Assembly (NCBI GenBank): GCA_002493625.1
Contig: DKZK01000025.1
Coordinates: 14,621 to 78,620, forward strand
Direction: 5' to 3'
Length of the DNA: 64,000 nucleotides
Source: Lachnospiraceae bacterium UBA7076
GTDB lineage: Bacteria; Bacillota; Clostridia; Lachnospirales; Lachnospiraceae
Part shown: piece by piece, positions 34,342-43,601 of the stretch
How the letters are laid out: every line of letters begins with the position of its first letter
Numbering within the stretch: the first letter of the stretch is position 1
Translations under genes and position numbers: made by a program
Notes under the pieces: generated by a model
Databases searched by the model: none
The model's input: the letters and a program-made list of their open reading frames with translations, nothing else
What the model was told of the DNA's origin: nothing

Positions 34342-37032
34342 ATGAAAAGGGCAGGTGCAGACGTGGCAAAGCTTTCACCAATGATGGAGCAATATCTTAA
34401 AACAAAGGAACAATATAAGGACTGTATTTTATTTTACCGTCTCGGAGATTTTTACGAGATGTTTTTTGATGATGCCCTTACTGCGTCAAAAGAACTGGAA
34501 ATAACCCTCACAGGTAAGGACTGTGGTCTTGAGGAGAGAGCGCCCATGTGCGGTGTTCCTTTTCATGCTGCCGAAAATTATGTGAACAGACTGATTGAAA
34601 AGGGATACAAGGTTGCAATCGCAGAGCAGGTGGAGGACCCGAAGCAGGCAAAGGGACTTGTGAAGCGTGAGGTTATACGGATTGTAACCCCCGGAACAAA
34701 CATGTCCCCGGAGCTTTTGGAGGAGGGCAAAAACAATTACATAATGTGCATTACTGACGATAAGGAGGAATATGGAATCTCCATAGCCGATATTTCTACA
34801 GGCATATTTAAAACATGCAGGGTAAAGAGCATGGAAAAGGCGATAGATGAAATAAATAAATACCAGCCGTCAGAGCTTTTACACAGGGAGGATTTTGATT
34901 TTTCCGTGGGTAATATTGCGTTTGCCATTGATAAGCTTGGCATTACAAAAACATGCGTGGATAATTATTTTTTTGATTACGATACGGCAGCCGGCTTAAT
35001 AAAGCGTCATTTTAACGTGTCAAATCTTGAGGGGCTGGGACTTTCCGACTATCCTGTGCTTGTCACTGCATCGGGAGCCTTACTTCAGTATTTATACGAT
35101 ACACAGATGAACGACATGTCCCATATAAATGATATTACCGTATATAATGTTGATTCATACATGATAATCGACTCATCCACGAGACGTAATCTTGAGCTTA
35201 CGGAAACAATAAGGGACAAGCAGAAAAAGGGCTCGCTTTTGTGGGTGCTTGACAAGACAAAAACAGCTATGGGTGCAAGGCTTCTGAGGGAGTATGTGGA
35301 ACAGCCGCTTATGGAACAGGCGGATATTGAGAAAAGGCTTGATTCCATCGAGACGTTAAACAATGCCATCATAACACGGGAGGAGCTTCGGGAATATCTG
35401 AATTCCATATATGATTTGGAGCGCCTTATGACAAGGATTTCAATAAAGACGGCTAATCCCCGTGACCTGCTTGCCTTTAAAAACTCCATCCAATATCTGC
35501 CTGACATAAAAAATCTGCTAAGTGAGCTGGATGCTCCAAGATTTAAGGAGATTTATGATGATTTTGACGTGCTTGAGGATTTATATACCCTGATAGATGC
35601 CGCAATCGATGAGGAGCCTCCTGTCGCTATCAAGGAGGGCGGAATATTTAAAACAGGTTACCTTGCGGATATTGACAGGCTGAAATCAGCCAAAACCGAC
35701 TGTAAAACATGGCTTGCGCAGCTTGAGGCAAAAGAGAGGGATAAAACAGGCATAAAAGGTCTGAAAATTAAATACAACAAGGTATTCGGGTATTATTTTG
35801 AGGTGACAAACTCCTTTAAAAATATGGTGCCGGATTATTTTGTGCGCAAACAGACTCTTGCCAATGCCGAAAGATATACAACAAATGAGCTGGACGATTT
35901 ATCAAACACAATTTTAGGCGCTGAGGACAAGCTTTACGGTCTTGAGTACGAGCAGTACGTCATTTTAAGGGATAAGCTTGGGGAGGCGTTAAAGCGTGTA
36001 AAAAACACGGCGCATTATATAGCCGAGCTTGATGCGCTTGCATCGCTGTCCCACGTTTCCATGAAAAATAATTTTGTGCGGCCTGACATAAACACTGACG
36101 GAGTGATTGACATAAAAAAGGGCAGACATCCGGTTGTGGAAATTATGCTTGGAGATGACAGCTTTGTGTCAAACGACACATTTCTTGACAATACCTTAAA
36201 CAGAATATCAATCATTACCGGTCCGAACATGGCAGGTAAATCCACTTATATGAGGCAGACAGCGCTTATTGTGCTTATGGCGCAGATAGGCTCCTTTGTG
36301 CCTGCGGAATATGCAAATATAGGTCTGTGTGACCGCATTTTTACAAGGGTAGGAGCCTCTGATGACCTTGCATCGGGACAGTCTACCTTTATGATTGAAA
36401 TGAATGAGGTTGCCAACATCCTCCGGAACGCAACAAAAAACAGCTTGATAATCCTTGATGAAATCGGCAGGGGAACATCCACCTTTGACGGTCTTTCCAT
36501 TGCGTGGGCTGTTGTTGAATATATTGCGGACAGCGAGCTTATCGGGGCAAAAACCTTATTTGCAACACATTATCATGAGCTTACGGAGCTTGAAGGAAAG
36601 CTCTCCTCCGTAAATAATTACTGTATTGCCGTCAAGGAGGAGGGCGATTCCGTCGTTTTCCTTCGTAAAATAATAAAGGGCGGCGCAGACAGAAGCTATG
36701 GTATTCAGGTGGCAAGACTTGCAGGCGTGCCGGAAAGGGTATTAATTCGGGCAAGAGAGATATGCGATTTTCTTATCGACTCGGACATTGCCTCCAAGGC
36801 AAGAAATATCGAGACAAAGGTATACAATAAATCGGAAGACGGGGATATGCCTGACAAAAAGCCATCTGGCAGGAAAGAAAACGGTAAAAACGGCTATGAG
36901 CAGCTTTCCATGTTTACGTCACCTGAGGAAATAACAATTGCAAATGAATTAAAAAGCCTTGACTTGAACAATATGACGCCTATGAAGGCAATGCTTTATC
37001 TTCAGGAATTAAAGGAAAGGTTAAACGGATAA
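34342..37032 (+). CDS. mutS: DNA mismatch repair protein MutS
   Basis: An 896-aa protein whose ATG immediately follows the miaB stop. The mismatch-binding motif is in LFYRLGDFYEMFFDDA (Phe-x-Glu). The ATPase has GPNMAGKSTYMRQ (Walker A), LIILDEIGRGTSTFDG (Walker B) and FATHYHELTELE. Length and domain order fit MutS1. It recognises mismatches and recruits MutL, encoded 4 bp downstream. The C-terminal part (after about 800) holds a basic linker and the usual helical tail (LSMFTSPEE, DLNNMTPMKAMLYLQEL). Confidence 0.97.
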   Translation: MKRAGADVAKLSPMMEQYLKTKEQYKDCILFYRLGDFYEMFFDDALTASKELEITLTGKDCGLEERAPMCGVPFHAAENYVNRLIEKGYKVAIAEQVEDPKQAKGLVKREVIRIVTPGTNMSPELLEEGKNNYIMCITDDKEEYGISIADISTGIFKTCRVKSMEKAIDEINKYQPSELLHREDFDFSVGNIAFAIDKLGITKTCVDNYFFDYDTAAGLIKRHFNVSNLEGLGLSDYPVLVTASGALLQYLYDTQMNDMSHINDITVYNVDSYMIIDSSTRRNLELTETIRDKQKKGSLLWVLDKTKTAMGARLLREYVEQPLMEQADIEKRLDSIETLNNAIITREELREYLNSIYDLERLMTRISIKTANPRDLLAFKNSIQYLPDIKNLLSELDAPRFKEIYDDFDVLEDLYTLIDAAIDEEPPVAIKEGGIFKTGYLADIDRLKSAKTDCKTWLAQLEAKERDKTGIKGLKIKYNKVFGYYFEVTNSFKNMVPDYFVRKQTLANAERYTTNELDDLSNTILGAEDKLYGLEYEQYVILRDKLGEALKRVKNTAHYIAELDALASLSHVSMKNNFVRPDINTDGVIDIKKGRHPVVEIMLGDDSFVSNDTFLDNTLNRISIITGPNMAGKSTYMRQTALIVLMAQIGSFVPAEYANIGLCDRIFTRVGASDDLASGQSTFMIEMNEVANILRNATKNSLIILDEIGRGTSTFDGLSIAWAVVEYIADSELIGAKTLFATHYHELTELEGKLSSVNNYCIAVKEEGDSVVFLRKIIKGGADRSYGIQVARLAGVPERVLIRAREICDFLIDSDIASKARNIETKVYNKSEDGDMPDKKPSGRKENGKNGYEQLSMFTSPEEITIANELKSLDLNNMTPMKAMLYLQELKERLNG

Positions 37033-37035
37033 AAC

Positions 37036-39171
37036 ATGATAAGATTACTGGATAAAAACACAATTGATAAGATAGCTGCGGGAGAGGTAATCGAGCGTCC
37101 CTCGTCGGTTGTGAAGGAGCTTCTTGAAAATTCCATAGACGCGGGCGCCACGGCAGTCACCGTTGAGATAAAGGATGGAGGCATGTCCTTTATAAGAGTT
37201 ACCGACAATGGCTGCGGCATACCGAGAGAGGAGGTTGCCACGGCCTATTTAAGGCATGCCACAAGCAAAATAGAAACAGCTGAGGATTTGACGGGCATTT
37301 CCTCATTAGGCTTCCGGGGGGAAGCCCTCTCAACCATAGCCGCCGTATCGCAGTGCGAAATGGTTACAAAAACTGCCTCTGCCATGATTGGCTTAAAATA
37401 TGTGATTCATGGTGGAAATGAAATCGAGGCAAAGGAGGTAGGGGTGCCTGACGGGACGACAATTGTCGTGAGAAATCTTTTTTACAATACCCCTGCCCGC
37501 AAGAAATTCCTCAAAACGCCCATGACTGAGGGGTCATATATTGCGGATCTTGTGCTTCGGATTGCCCTTTCGCATCCGGAGATTTCCATAAAGCTGATTG
37601 TAAACGGGCAGACGAAAATAAACACCTCAGGAAACGGAAATGTCAAGGACAACATATATGAGCTTTTCGGGAGGGACATTACCTCAAATTTAATTGAGAT
37701 ACGCTATCAGGACGAAAGCGGCATAAATCTTTACGGCTATATCGGAAAGCCTTTTATTGCAAGAGGCAACCGGGGACTGGAAAATTACTTCGTAAACAAA
37801 AGATACATAAAAAGCAACGTTGTAAACAGGGCAATTGAGGAGGGCTACAAGACCTTTGTCATGCAGCACAAATTTCCTTTTACAGTGCTTTATATTGACC
37901 TGCCGGTTGATAAATGCGATATTAATGTTCATCCTACAAAAATGGAATTTAAGTATGACAATGAGAAGGAGCTTTTTGAGGTTATTACAAGGCAGATCAG
38001 GGAGGCTCTTTCCGGTCGTGAAATTATTCCAAAAGAAAGCTCGGAGGAGAAAAATGATACTGCCGCACAGTCGGTCATAAAAGCTCCAAGACCTGCCGAG
38101 CCATTCGAAAATATAAGAAAAATAAATGAGGCTGCAAGTAAGACAATAAACGGGAATGCAGGCAACAACGTAAATGAGGGTGCAGGAAAGACTATAAATG
38201 AGAATGCACACAAGACCATAAATGATAGTACAAACGTGAGTGCAAGTACAACTACATATGCGAGTACAGGCAAAACCATAAATGAGAACACGAAAACAGA
38301 AATGTCCCCAAAGCAGACAAGCATGCCAAGACCTGATATGCGGGCGGGAAAATACAGTCCTACTTACAAAATCCTTGAATCACTGAAGAAAAATTCAGAA
38401 AACGATGCTTCTGATAAGGAACCGGACACCGGAACGAATTATGCCGAGAACATAGAAAATACGATATTGCGTGACGAGGGTGTACAGTATACGCATACAG
38501 AATCACAAAAACAACAGACAGCGGAACATACAAATGTCATATCTGGCAAGCAGGAAAACATGTTTGAGGATGATTTCCTCACAAAAACAGCGAGAAAAAA
38601 GCACCGCCTTATCGGACAGCTTTTCGGCACATACTGGCTGATTGAATATGAAAAAAACCTTTATATTATGGATCAGCATGCAGCCCATGAAAAGGTCAGA
38701 TACGAGGAGCTTATACGGGGGCTTCACAGCAGGGAGACATATTCCCAGCAGCTTATGCCTCCTATGATTGTCACGGTTACCTATGCGGAAAAGCAGGCTA
38801 TCCTTAATAACTACGATTTATTTATGAAAACAGGCTACGACATAGAAGAATTTGGTGGAAATGAATTTAAGATAAATGCAGTCCCGTCAAACATTTACGG
38901 CATCCACGAGAGGGCGATGTTTATGGAATTTGTGGGCTCTCTTATAAATAATTCCGGCTACATGTCGGATGATGTATTTATAAAAAAGCTTTCTACAATG
39001 GCATGTAAAGCGGCTATTAAGGGCAATATGCGCATAAGCTTTGCGGAGGCGGATGCGCTTATCGACCAGCTCCTTTCCCTTGAAAATCCGTATACCTGTC
39101 CTCACGGCAGACCTACAATCATATCCATAAGCATGCAGGAGCTTGAAAAGAAATTCAAGCGGGTATTATAA
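37036..39171 (+). CDS. mutL: DNA mismatch repair protein MutL with endonuclease motif
   Basis: A 711-aa protein. The N-terminal ATPase has ELLENSIDAGATAV, DNGCGI, and RHATSKIETAEDLTGISSLG followed by FRGEALSTI. A long low-complexity linker (about 340-500) contains degenerate copies of a K-T-I-N-E-N unit. The C-terminal domain carries the endonuclease motif DQHAAHEKVRYEEL, ACKAAIKGN and CPHGRPT. This is the nicking MutL type found in bacteria without MutH. It acts with MutS directly upstream. Confidence 0.96.
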   Translation: MIRLLDKNTIDKIAAGEVIERPSSVVKELLENSIDAGATAVTVEIKDGGMSFIRVTDNGCGIPREEVATAYLRHATSKIETAEDLTGISSLGFRGEALSTIAAVSQCEMVTKTASAMIGLKYVIHGGNEIEAKEVGVPDGTTIVVRNLFYNTPARKKFLKTPMTEGSYIADLVLRIALSHPEISIKLIVNGQTKINTSGNGNVKDNIYELFGRDITSNLIEIRYQDESGINLYGYIGKPFIARGNRGLENYFVNKRYIKSNVVNRAIEEGYKTFVMQHKFPFTVLYIDLPVDKCDINVHPTKMEFKYDNEKELFEVITRQIREALSGREIIPKESSEEKNDTAAQSVIKAPRPAEPFENIRKINEAASKTINGNAGNNVNEGAGKTINENAHKTINDSTNVSASTTTYASTGKTINENTKTEMSPKQTSMPRPDMRAGKYSPTYKILESLKKNSENDASDKEPDTGTNYAENIENTILRDEGVQYTHTESQKQQTAEHTNVISGKQENMFEDDFLTKTARKKHRLIGQLFGTYWLIEYEKNLYIMDQHAAHEKVRYEELIRGLHSRETYSQQLMPPMIVTVTYAEKQAILNNYDLFMKTGYDIEEFGGNEFKINAVPSNIYGIHERAMFMEFVGSLINNSGYMSDDVFIKKLSTMACKAAIKGNMRISFAEADALIDQLLSLENPYTCPHGRPTIISISMQELEKKFKRVL

Positions 39172-39182
39172 AGAAGTTGGAT

Positions 39183-39265
39183 AATTGCAAAACTAAGTAT
39201 TTCCAATAATACGTTGTAGAAAATATACAACTCATATTTCGAAAAAAGAGTTTCGCAATCACCTA
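39183..39265 (+). repeat. AT-rich imperfect palindrome between mutL and miaA
   Basis: ATTGCAAAACT near 39184 pairs with AGTTTCGCAAT near 39252-39262, with one mismatch, and GTTGT/ACAAC pair inside the loop. A related element, sharing GAAACT and AGTTTC, sits on the other side of miaA (40249-40284). Could fold in mRNA as a processing or weak termination structure. Confidence 0.45.
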
Positions 39266-39292
39266 TATAAAGAAGTATTACAGAGGTATATT

Positions 39293-40243
39293 ATGACGAA
39301 CGAAAAGGGAAGCCTTATTGTCATTACAGGCCCTACAGCGGTGGGTAAAACAGAGCTTTCTGTTGCTCTTGCAAAAAAAACAGGCGGCGAAATCATATCT
39401 GCCGATTCCGTTCAGGTATATAAGCATATGAACATAGGCTCTGCAAAGATAACGAAAGCCGAGATGCAGGGAATACCGCACCATTTAATCGATATATGCG
39501 AACCTTGGGAGGCGTTTAACATTGCCCGGTTTAAAGAGCTGGCGGAGCAGGCGGTCAATGAAATACATTCCAGAGGTAAAATACCCATTATAGCAGGAGG
39601 CACAGGCTTTTATATACAATCCTTAATTTACGATGTCGATTTTAAGGAAACCGCCGTGAATGACACAAGAACAAAATATGAGGAACTGCTTAGAAACAAG
39701 GGCGAAGCTTATCTTCATTCCCTTTTAGAGGAACGGGACCCGGAAGCGGCAGCCGTAATCCATCCCAACAATGCAAAAAGAGTGATACGGGCGCTGGAAT
39801 ATTTTGAGCAGACAGGGACAAAGATTTCCACACACAATGAGGTGGAGCGTCGGAAGGAATCCCCTTACAATTTTGCATACTTTGTATTAACCTTGCCGAG
39901 AGAACAGCTGTATAACAGGATAAACGAACGTGTTGACAGGATGCTGGAGGAGGGACTTCTAGATGAGGTTAAATCGATTGTAAGCTCCTATGGGGTTACA
40001 AGGGACATGGTTTCCATGCAGGCGCTCGGATACAAGGAAATACTTGATTATCTCAATGGACATGCAACCTTGGAGGACGCCATCTACACCATTAAGCGTG
40101 ACACACGGCATTTCGCCAAGCGTCAGCTTACATGGTTCAAGCGTGAGCGCGAGGTGATTTGGCTTGACAAGGAGGAGTACCATACCCTTGACATGCAGCT
40201 TGATTTTATAATAAAAAATTTAAAAAATAAAGATATAATATAG
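39293..40243 (+). CDS. miaA: tRNA dimethylallyltransferase MiaA
   Basis: A 316-aa enzyme that prenylates A37 of tRNAs reading UNN codons. The P-loop is ITGPTAVGKTELSV; IISADSVQVYKHMNIGSAK and GIPHHLIDICEPWE follow, and the conserved C-terminal RQLTWFKRER helps bind tRNA. AGAGG precedes the ATG. With MiaB nearby, both steps of ms2i6A formation are encoded in this region, with the mismatch repair genes between them. Confidence 0.96.
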   Translation: MTNEKGSLIVITGPTAVGKTELSVALAKKTGGEIISADSVQVYKHMNIGSAKITKAEMQGIPHHLIDICEPWEAFNIARFKELAEQAVNEIHSRGKIPIIAGGTGFYIQSLIYDVDFKETAVNDTRTKYEELLRNKGEAYLHSLLEERDPEAAAVIHPNNAKRVIRALEYFEQTGTKISTHNEVERRKESPYNFAYFVLTLPREQLYNRINERVDRMLEEGLLDEVKSIVSSYGVTRDMVSMQALGYKEILDYLNGHATLEDAIYTIKRDTRHFAKRQLTWFKREREVIWLDKEEYHTLDMQLDFIIKNLKNKDII

Positions 40244-40248
40244 TCGAT

Positions 40249-40284
40249 GACGAAACTCCTTATTTTCAAAACATAGTTTCACAA
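40249..40284 (+). repeat. AT-rich imperfect palindrome after miaA
   Basis: CGAAACT (near 40249) and AGTTTCAC (near 40274) are inverted around an AT-rich loop containing TTATTTTCAAAACA. It resembles the element before miaA (39183-39265). It lacks a clean T run, so a terminator role is uncertain. Confidence 0.4.
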
Positions 40285-40319
40285 TTGTTTGGCTAAATAT
40301 GATATAAACGGAGGGCATT

Positions 40320-41609
40320 ATGCGCGAGGAAGCCTTAAAAAAGTATTATAAAGAAATCGGAATAGATGAAAAGGTATACGATTACTGTCAGTCCATAGAA
40401 AATAACCTGAAAAGCCGCTTTGAAGATATAGATGCCATTGCGGAGTTAAATCAGGCAAAGGTACTGAATGCCATGCAGTCCGCTTCCTTTGCTGAGGAGC
40501 ATTTATCAGGTACAACCGGCTACGGCTACAATGACATTGGACGTGATAAAATAGAAGAAATATACGCAAGGGTATTTAAAACCGAGGACGCCTTAGTCAG
40601 ACAGCAGATAACCTGCGGGACACACGCCCTTTCCATTGCGCTCTCCGCAAACTTAAGGCCGGGTGATGAAATACTATCTCCTGTGGGCAAGGTTTATGAT
40701 ACGCTGGAGGGTGTTATCGGAATAAGGGAGTGTAAGGGTTCTCTTGCTGAATTTGGCATAACCTACAGACAGGTGGATTTACTTCCGGATGGAGGCTTTG
40801 ACTATGAGGGCATAAAAAAGGCAATAAACAAAAGCACAAAACTCATTGAGATACAGCGCTCAAAGGGATATGATACGAGACCAACCCTTTCCGTGGCGCA
40901 GATAGGAGAGGTTATTGCATTTATTAAAAGCATAAAGCCGGACGTCATATGTATGGTTGACAACTGCTACGGAGAATTTGTGGAGGATAAGGAGCCCTCG
41001 GAGGTTGGCGCTGACATGGTTGTAGGCTCCCTCATAAAAAATCCGGGCGGTGGGCTTGCGCCCATAGGCGGATATATATGCGGAACAAGGGAATGTGTAG
41101 AAAACTGCGCATACAGACTGATTACTCCGGGACTTGGAAAGGAGGTCGGGGCCTCCTTAGGCGTGACAAGAAACATAGCGCAGGGGCTTTTCCTTGCTCC
41201 TACGGTAACAGCAGCCGCATTAAAGGGAGCCATTTTTGCCGCCAATATATATGAGAGCTTGGGCTTTAAAACAGTCCCTGACGGAAAAAGCGAAAGGCAT
41301 GATATCATTCAGGCGGTGGAACTTGGCACGCCTGAGCTGATACAGGCGTTTTGCGAGGGCATACAGAAGGCGGCTCCCGTGGACAGCCACGTGACGCCGG
41401 TTCCGTGGGATATGCCCGGTTACGACAGTCAGGTAATCATGGCTGCCGGCGCATTTGTATCAGGGGCTTCCATTGAACTTAGCGCAGATGCGCCAATGAA
41501 GGAACCATATGCCGTATATTTTCAGGGGGGACTTACATATCCCCATGCAAAACTCGGCATAATGATGTCACTGCAAAAAATGGTAGAAAAAGGACTTATT
41601 GTGTGGTAG
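40320..41609 (+). CDS. PLP-dependent C-S lyase family protein (methionine gamma-lyase-like)
   Basis: A 429-aa protein of the family often annotated aluminum resistance protein or methionine gamma-lyase family, with a fold of PLP type I. EHLSGTTGYGYNDIGRDKIE and QITCGTHALSIALSANLRPG are its hallmark blocks. The lysine expected to hold PLP lies in VVGSLIKNPGGGLAPIGGY. Its place after miaA is common in Clostridia. The true substrate is not settled for the family. GGAGG precedes the ATG. A palindromic repeat element follows its stop. Confidence 0.9.
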   Translation: MREEALKKYYKEIGIDEKVYDYCQSIENNLKSRFEDIDAIAELNQAKVLNAMQSASFAEEHLSGTTGYGYNDIGRDKIEEIYARVFKTEDALVRQQITCGTHALSIALSANLRPGDEILSPVGKVYDTLEGVIGIRECKGSLAEFGITYRQVDLLPDGGFDYEGIKKAINKSTKLIEIQRSKGYDTRPTLSVAQIGEVIAFIKSIKPDVICMVDNCYGEFVEDKEPSEVGADMVVGSLIKNPGGGLAPIGGYICGTRECVENCAYRLITPGLGKEVGASLGVTRNIAQGLFLAPTVTAAALKGAIFAANIYESLGFKTVPDGKSERHDIIQAVELGTPELIQAFCEGIQKAAPVDSHVTPVPWDMPGYDSQVIMAAGAFVSGASIELSADAPMKEPYAVYFQGGLTYPHAKLGIMMSLQKMVEKGLIVW

Positions 41610-41612
41610 ACT

Positions 41613-41690
41613 ATGTCGTAAGGCATGTCGTAAGGGGTACCGCCGGAGGCGGTGGATTCCTTACGACACGGCTCCATGCGAAGCATGGAG
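41613..41690 (+). repeat. Palindromic repeat element related to the array at 31943
   Basis: A partial unit (ATGTCGTAAGG at 41613-41623) is followed by a full hairpin: GTCGTAAGG (41627-41635), ACCGCC/GGCGGT in the middle, GGATT, and CCTTACGAC (41659-41667). A second perfect hairpin follows, CTCCATGC-GAA-GCATGGAG (41672-41690). The outer arms and the GGATTCC/GGAATCC core are shared with the 31943 array. Confidence 0.8.
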
Positions 41691-41733
41691 TATTTAAATA
41701 TCAGATATGGAGTAGAAATGGAGATTATGAAAT

Positions 41734-41997
41734 ATGGCTCAGGGAGTAGCAAACAAAAGTAAATGGACATTGCTTCTTATTTTATTAAGCGGTATTGTCC
41801 TTGGAGGCTTTATCGGATACCTGTGCAGAAACATAGGCTGGCTGAGCTGGTTGAATTATGGACAGACCTTCGGGCTTTCATCACCCGTTGTTCTGGATCT
41901 GGGTATCATTATTTTAACCTTCGGACTTACGATATCAATAAACATTGCAAGTATTATAGGCATTATTATTGGTATAATTATATATAAGAAGCTGTAG
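41734..41997 (+). CDS. DUF4321-family small membrane protein
   Basis: An 87-aa protein with two membrane helices (about 10-30 and 55-85). KWTLLLILLSGIVLGGFIGY and the following GLSSPVVLDLGIIILTFGL match the DUF4321 pattern, a small family usually encoded just upstream of mre genes in Firmicutes, as here. Its function is unknown. A role in cell-shape machinery is suggested only by this conserved position. Confidence 0.75.
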   Translation: MAQGVANKSKWTLLLILLSGIVLGGFIGYLCRNIGWLSWLNYGQTFGLSSPVVLDLGIIILTFGLTISINIASIIGIIIGIIIYKKL

Positions 41998-42032
41998 TTT
42001 TTTTGCACCCGGAGAGGTGAAAGGACTACGTT

Positions 42033-42725
42033 ATGAATAATTTAATAAAAGACATTGCAGCCTGCGAAAGACCTTATGAAAAAGCATATGCTCTCGGCAT
42101 AGAAGCGCTTACCGATGCAGAGCTTATTGCAGTTATACTGCGAAACGGAGCAAGCAGCCAAAGCTCCATTGACCTTGCAAACCGGGTGTTAAATGCCCAT
42201 CCGGTTCATAAGGGCTTAGGTGGTCTAAATTTTCTTGAAAGAAATGAGCTGACTGCCCTGAAGGGTATCGGCGATACGAAGGCAACGGAGCTTCTTGCAA
42301 TAAAAGAGCTTGCAAAAAGGATGAATCTTGGCAGACTCAAGGAGGATATTGTATTTTCAAATCCCTCCTCAATTGCGGAATATTACATGGAAAAATGTAA
42401 ATATTTCACAAAGGAAAAGACATATATCATGCTTTTATCCTGTAGCCATATGCTCATAAAGGAGCTGCTCATATCTGAGGGTACAGTAAATTCAGCAATG
42501 CTGTCACCGAGGGAGATTTTTGTGGAAGCGCTTAAATATCAGGCTGTCTTTATTATTATGGTACATAACCATCCGTCGGGGTATCCGGAACCAAGCGCTG
42601 CGGATATTGACGCTACAAAACGGATTATGAGCGCAGGAGAGCTTCTGGGAATACACTTAAGTGATCACATTATCGTGGGAAATGACCGTTACGTCAGCCT
42701 GCTTGAAAGAGGAATTATAAAATGA
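42033..42725 (+). CDS. radC: RadC-family JAB domain protein
   Basis: A 230-aa protein. The first 85 residues form a helix-hairpin-helix-type part (LKGIGDTKATELLAIKELAKR). The C-terminal JAB/MPN domain contains the metal motif IMVHNHPSGYPEPSAADIDAT. It was once named as a DNA repair protein, but the biochemical role is not settled. It overlaps mreC by 4 bp (ATGA), as commonly seen in the radC-mre cluster of Clostridia. Confidence 0.92.
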   Translation: MNNLIKDIAACERPYEKAYALGIEALTDAELIAVILRNGASSQSSIDLANRVLNAHPVHKGLGGLNFLERNELTALKGIGDTKATELLAIKELAKRMNLGRLKEDIVFSNPSSIAEYYMEKCKYFTKEKTYIMLLSCSHMLIKELLISEGTVNSAMLSPREIFVEALKYQAVFIIMVHNHPSGYPEPSAADIDATKRIMSAGELLGIHLSDHIIVGNDRYVSLLERGIIK

Positions 42726-43564
42726 AATTTGAAACAAAAAAAGACTTCAGCCCCAAATATTTGCTTTTAATTCTTACAATTATATGTATTATTCTGCTTA
42801 TATTATCTTTTTTTGCCAAAGACAGCATCCTCCTCATAAAAAAGTATACAAACAAATTTATCGTGCCTGTCCAGAACAGTATAAACTCAATCGGGCTCTG
42901 GGCAGATAACAAGCTTGAAAACTTAGAGGAAATCGAGGCATTAAAAAAGGAAAATGAAGAATTAAAAAATGCCCTTGCCGAAGCAAACAGTACTATAACA
43001 ACATATCAGGGCAAGCTTTCAGAGCTTGAAAGCTTACGTCTTTTGTACGATTTAGACGAAAGCTATCCTGAATTTCATAAAACGGCAGCGCACATATTTG
43101 CAAAGGATTCCACATCATGGTTTTCAACTTTTTACATTGACAAGGGAAGCAGGGACGGATTGTTTCCGGGGGCAAACGTGCTTTCCGGCGAGGGGCTTGC
43201 CGGTATTATCATAGAATGCTCCGAGGATTATGCAAAGGTAAGGGCAATCATAGATGACAGCTCCAGCATAAGTGCCAAAATAATGCCTTCCAATGCGCTT
43301 TGCACAGTAGAGGGGAGCCTTAGCAAATATCAGGACGGATATCTTGTTGTAAGCAATATTGATAAGGATGCATCTGTCTCAGTGGGTGATAAAGTGGTAA
43401 CCTCCCACATATCCGAGCGGTACTTTCAGGGGATAACCATAGGATATATTTCTGAAATAAACCTTGATTCAAACAACCTGACTATGACGGCATATCTTAC
43501 TCCTACAGTGGATTTTTCCAATCTGTCAGAGGTGCTTATCATAACGGATGAGAAAAAATATTAA
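42722..43564 (+). CDS. mreC: Rod shape-determining protein MreC
   Basis: A 280-aa protein with a short cytosolic start, a membrane helix (about 14-34), a coiled coil (about 60-105; ENLEEIEALKKENEELKNAL) and a beta-rich external domain (FYIDKGSRDGLFPGANVLSG, GLAGIIIECSEDYAKVRAI). MreC links MreB inside to PBP2 outside during side-wall synthesis. mreB is not next to it in this window. Confidence 0.95.
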   Translation: MKFETKKDFSPKYLLLILTIICIILLILSFFAKDSILLIKKYTNKFIVPVQNSINSIGLWADNKLENLEEIEALKKENEELKNALAEANSTITTYQGKLSELESLRLLYDLDESYPEFHKTAAHIFAKDSTSWFSTFYIDKGSRDGLFPGANVLSGEGLAGIIIECSEDYAKVRAIIDDSSSISAKIMPSNALCTVEGSLSKYQDGYLVVSNIDKDASVSVGDKVVTSHISERYFQGITIGYISEINLDSNNLTMTAYLTPTVDFSNLSEVLIITDEKKY

Positions 43565-43601
43565 ATAAAAAACAATTTAACGTATTATAACAGAGGTAAT
43601 T

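Noticed and set aside
37690..38211. Minus-strand open frame of 173 codons opposite mutL
   Set aside because: Hydrophobic, Cys-rich product typical of an antisense shadow; mutL codes on the other strand.
39172..39292. tRNA or small RNA gene between mutL and miaA
   Set aside because: No cloverleaf or T-loop motif is seen, only an imperfect AT-rich palindrome.
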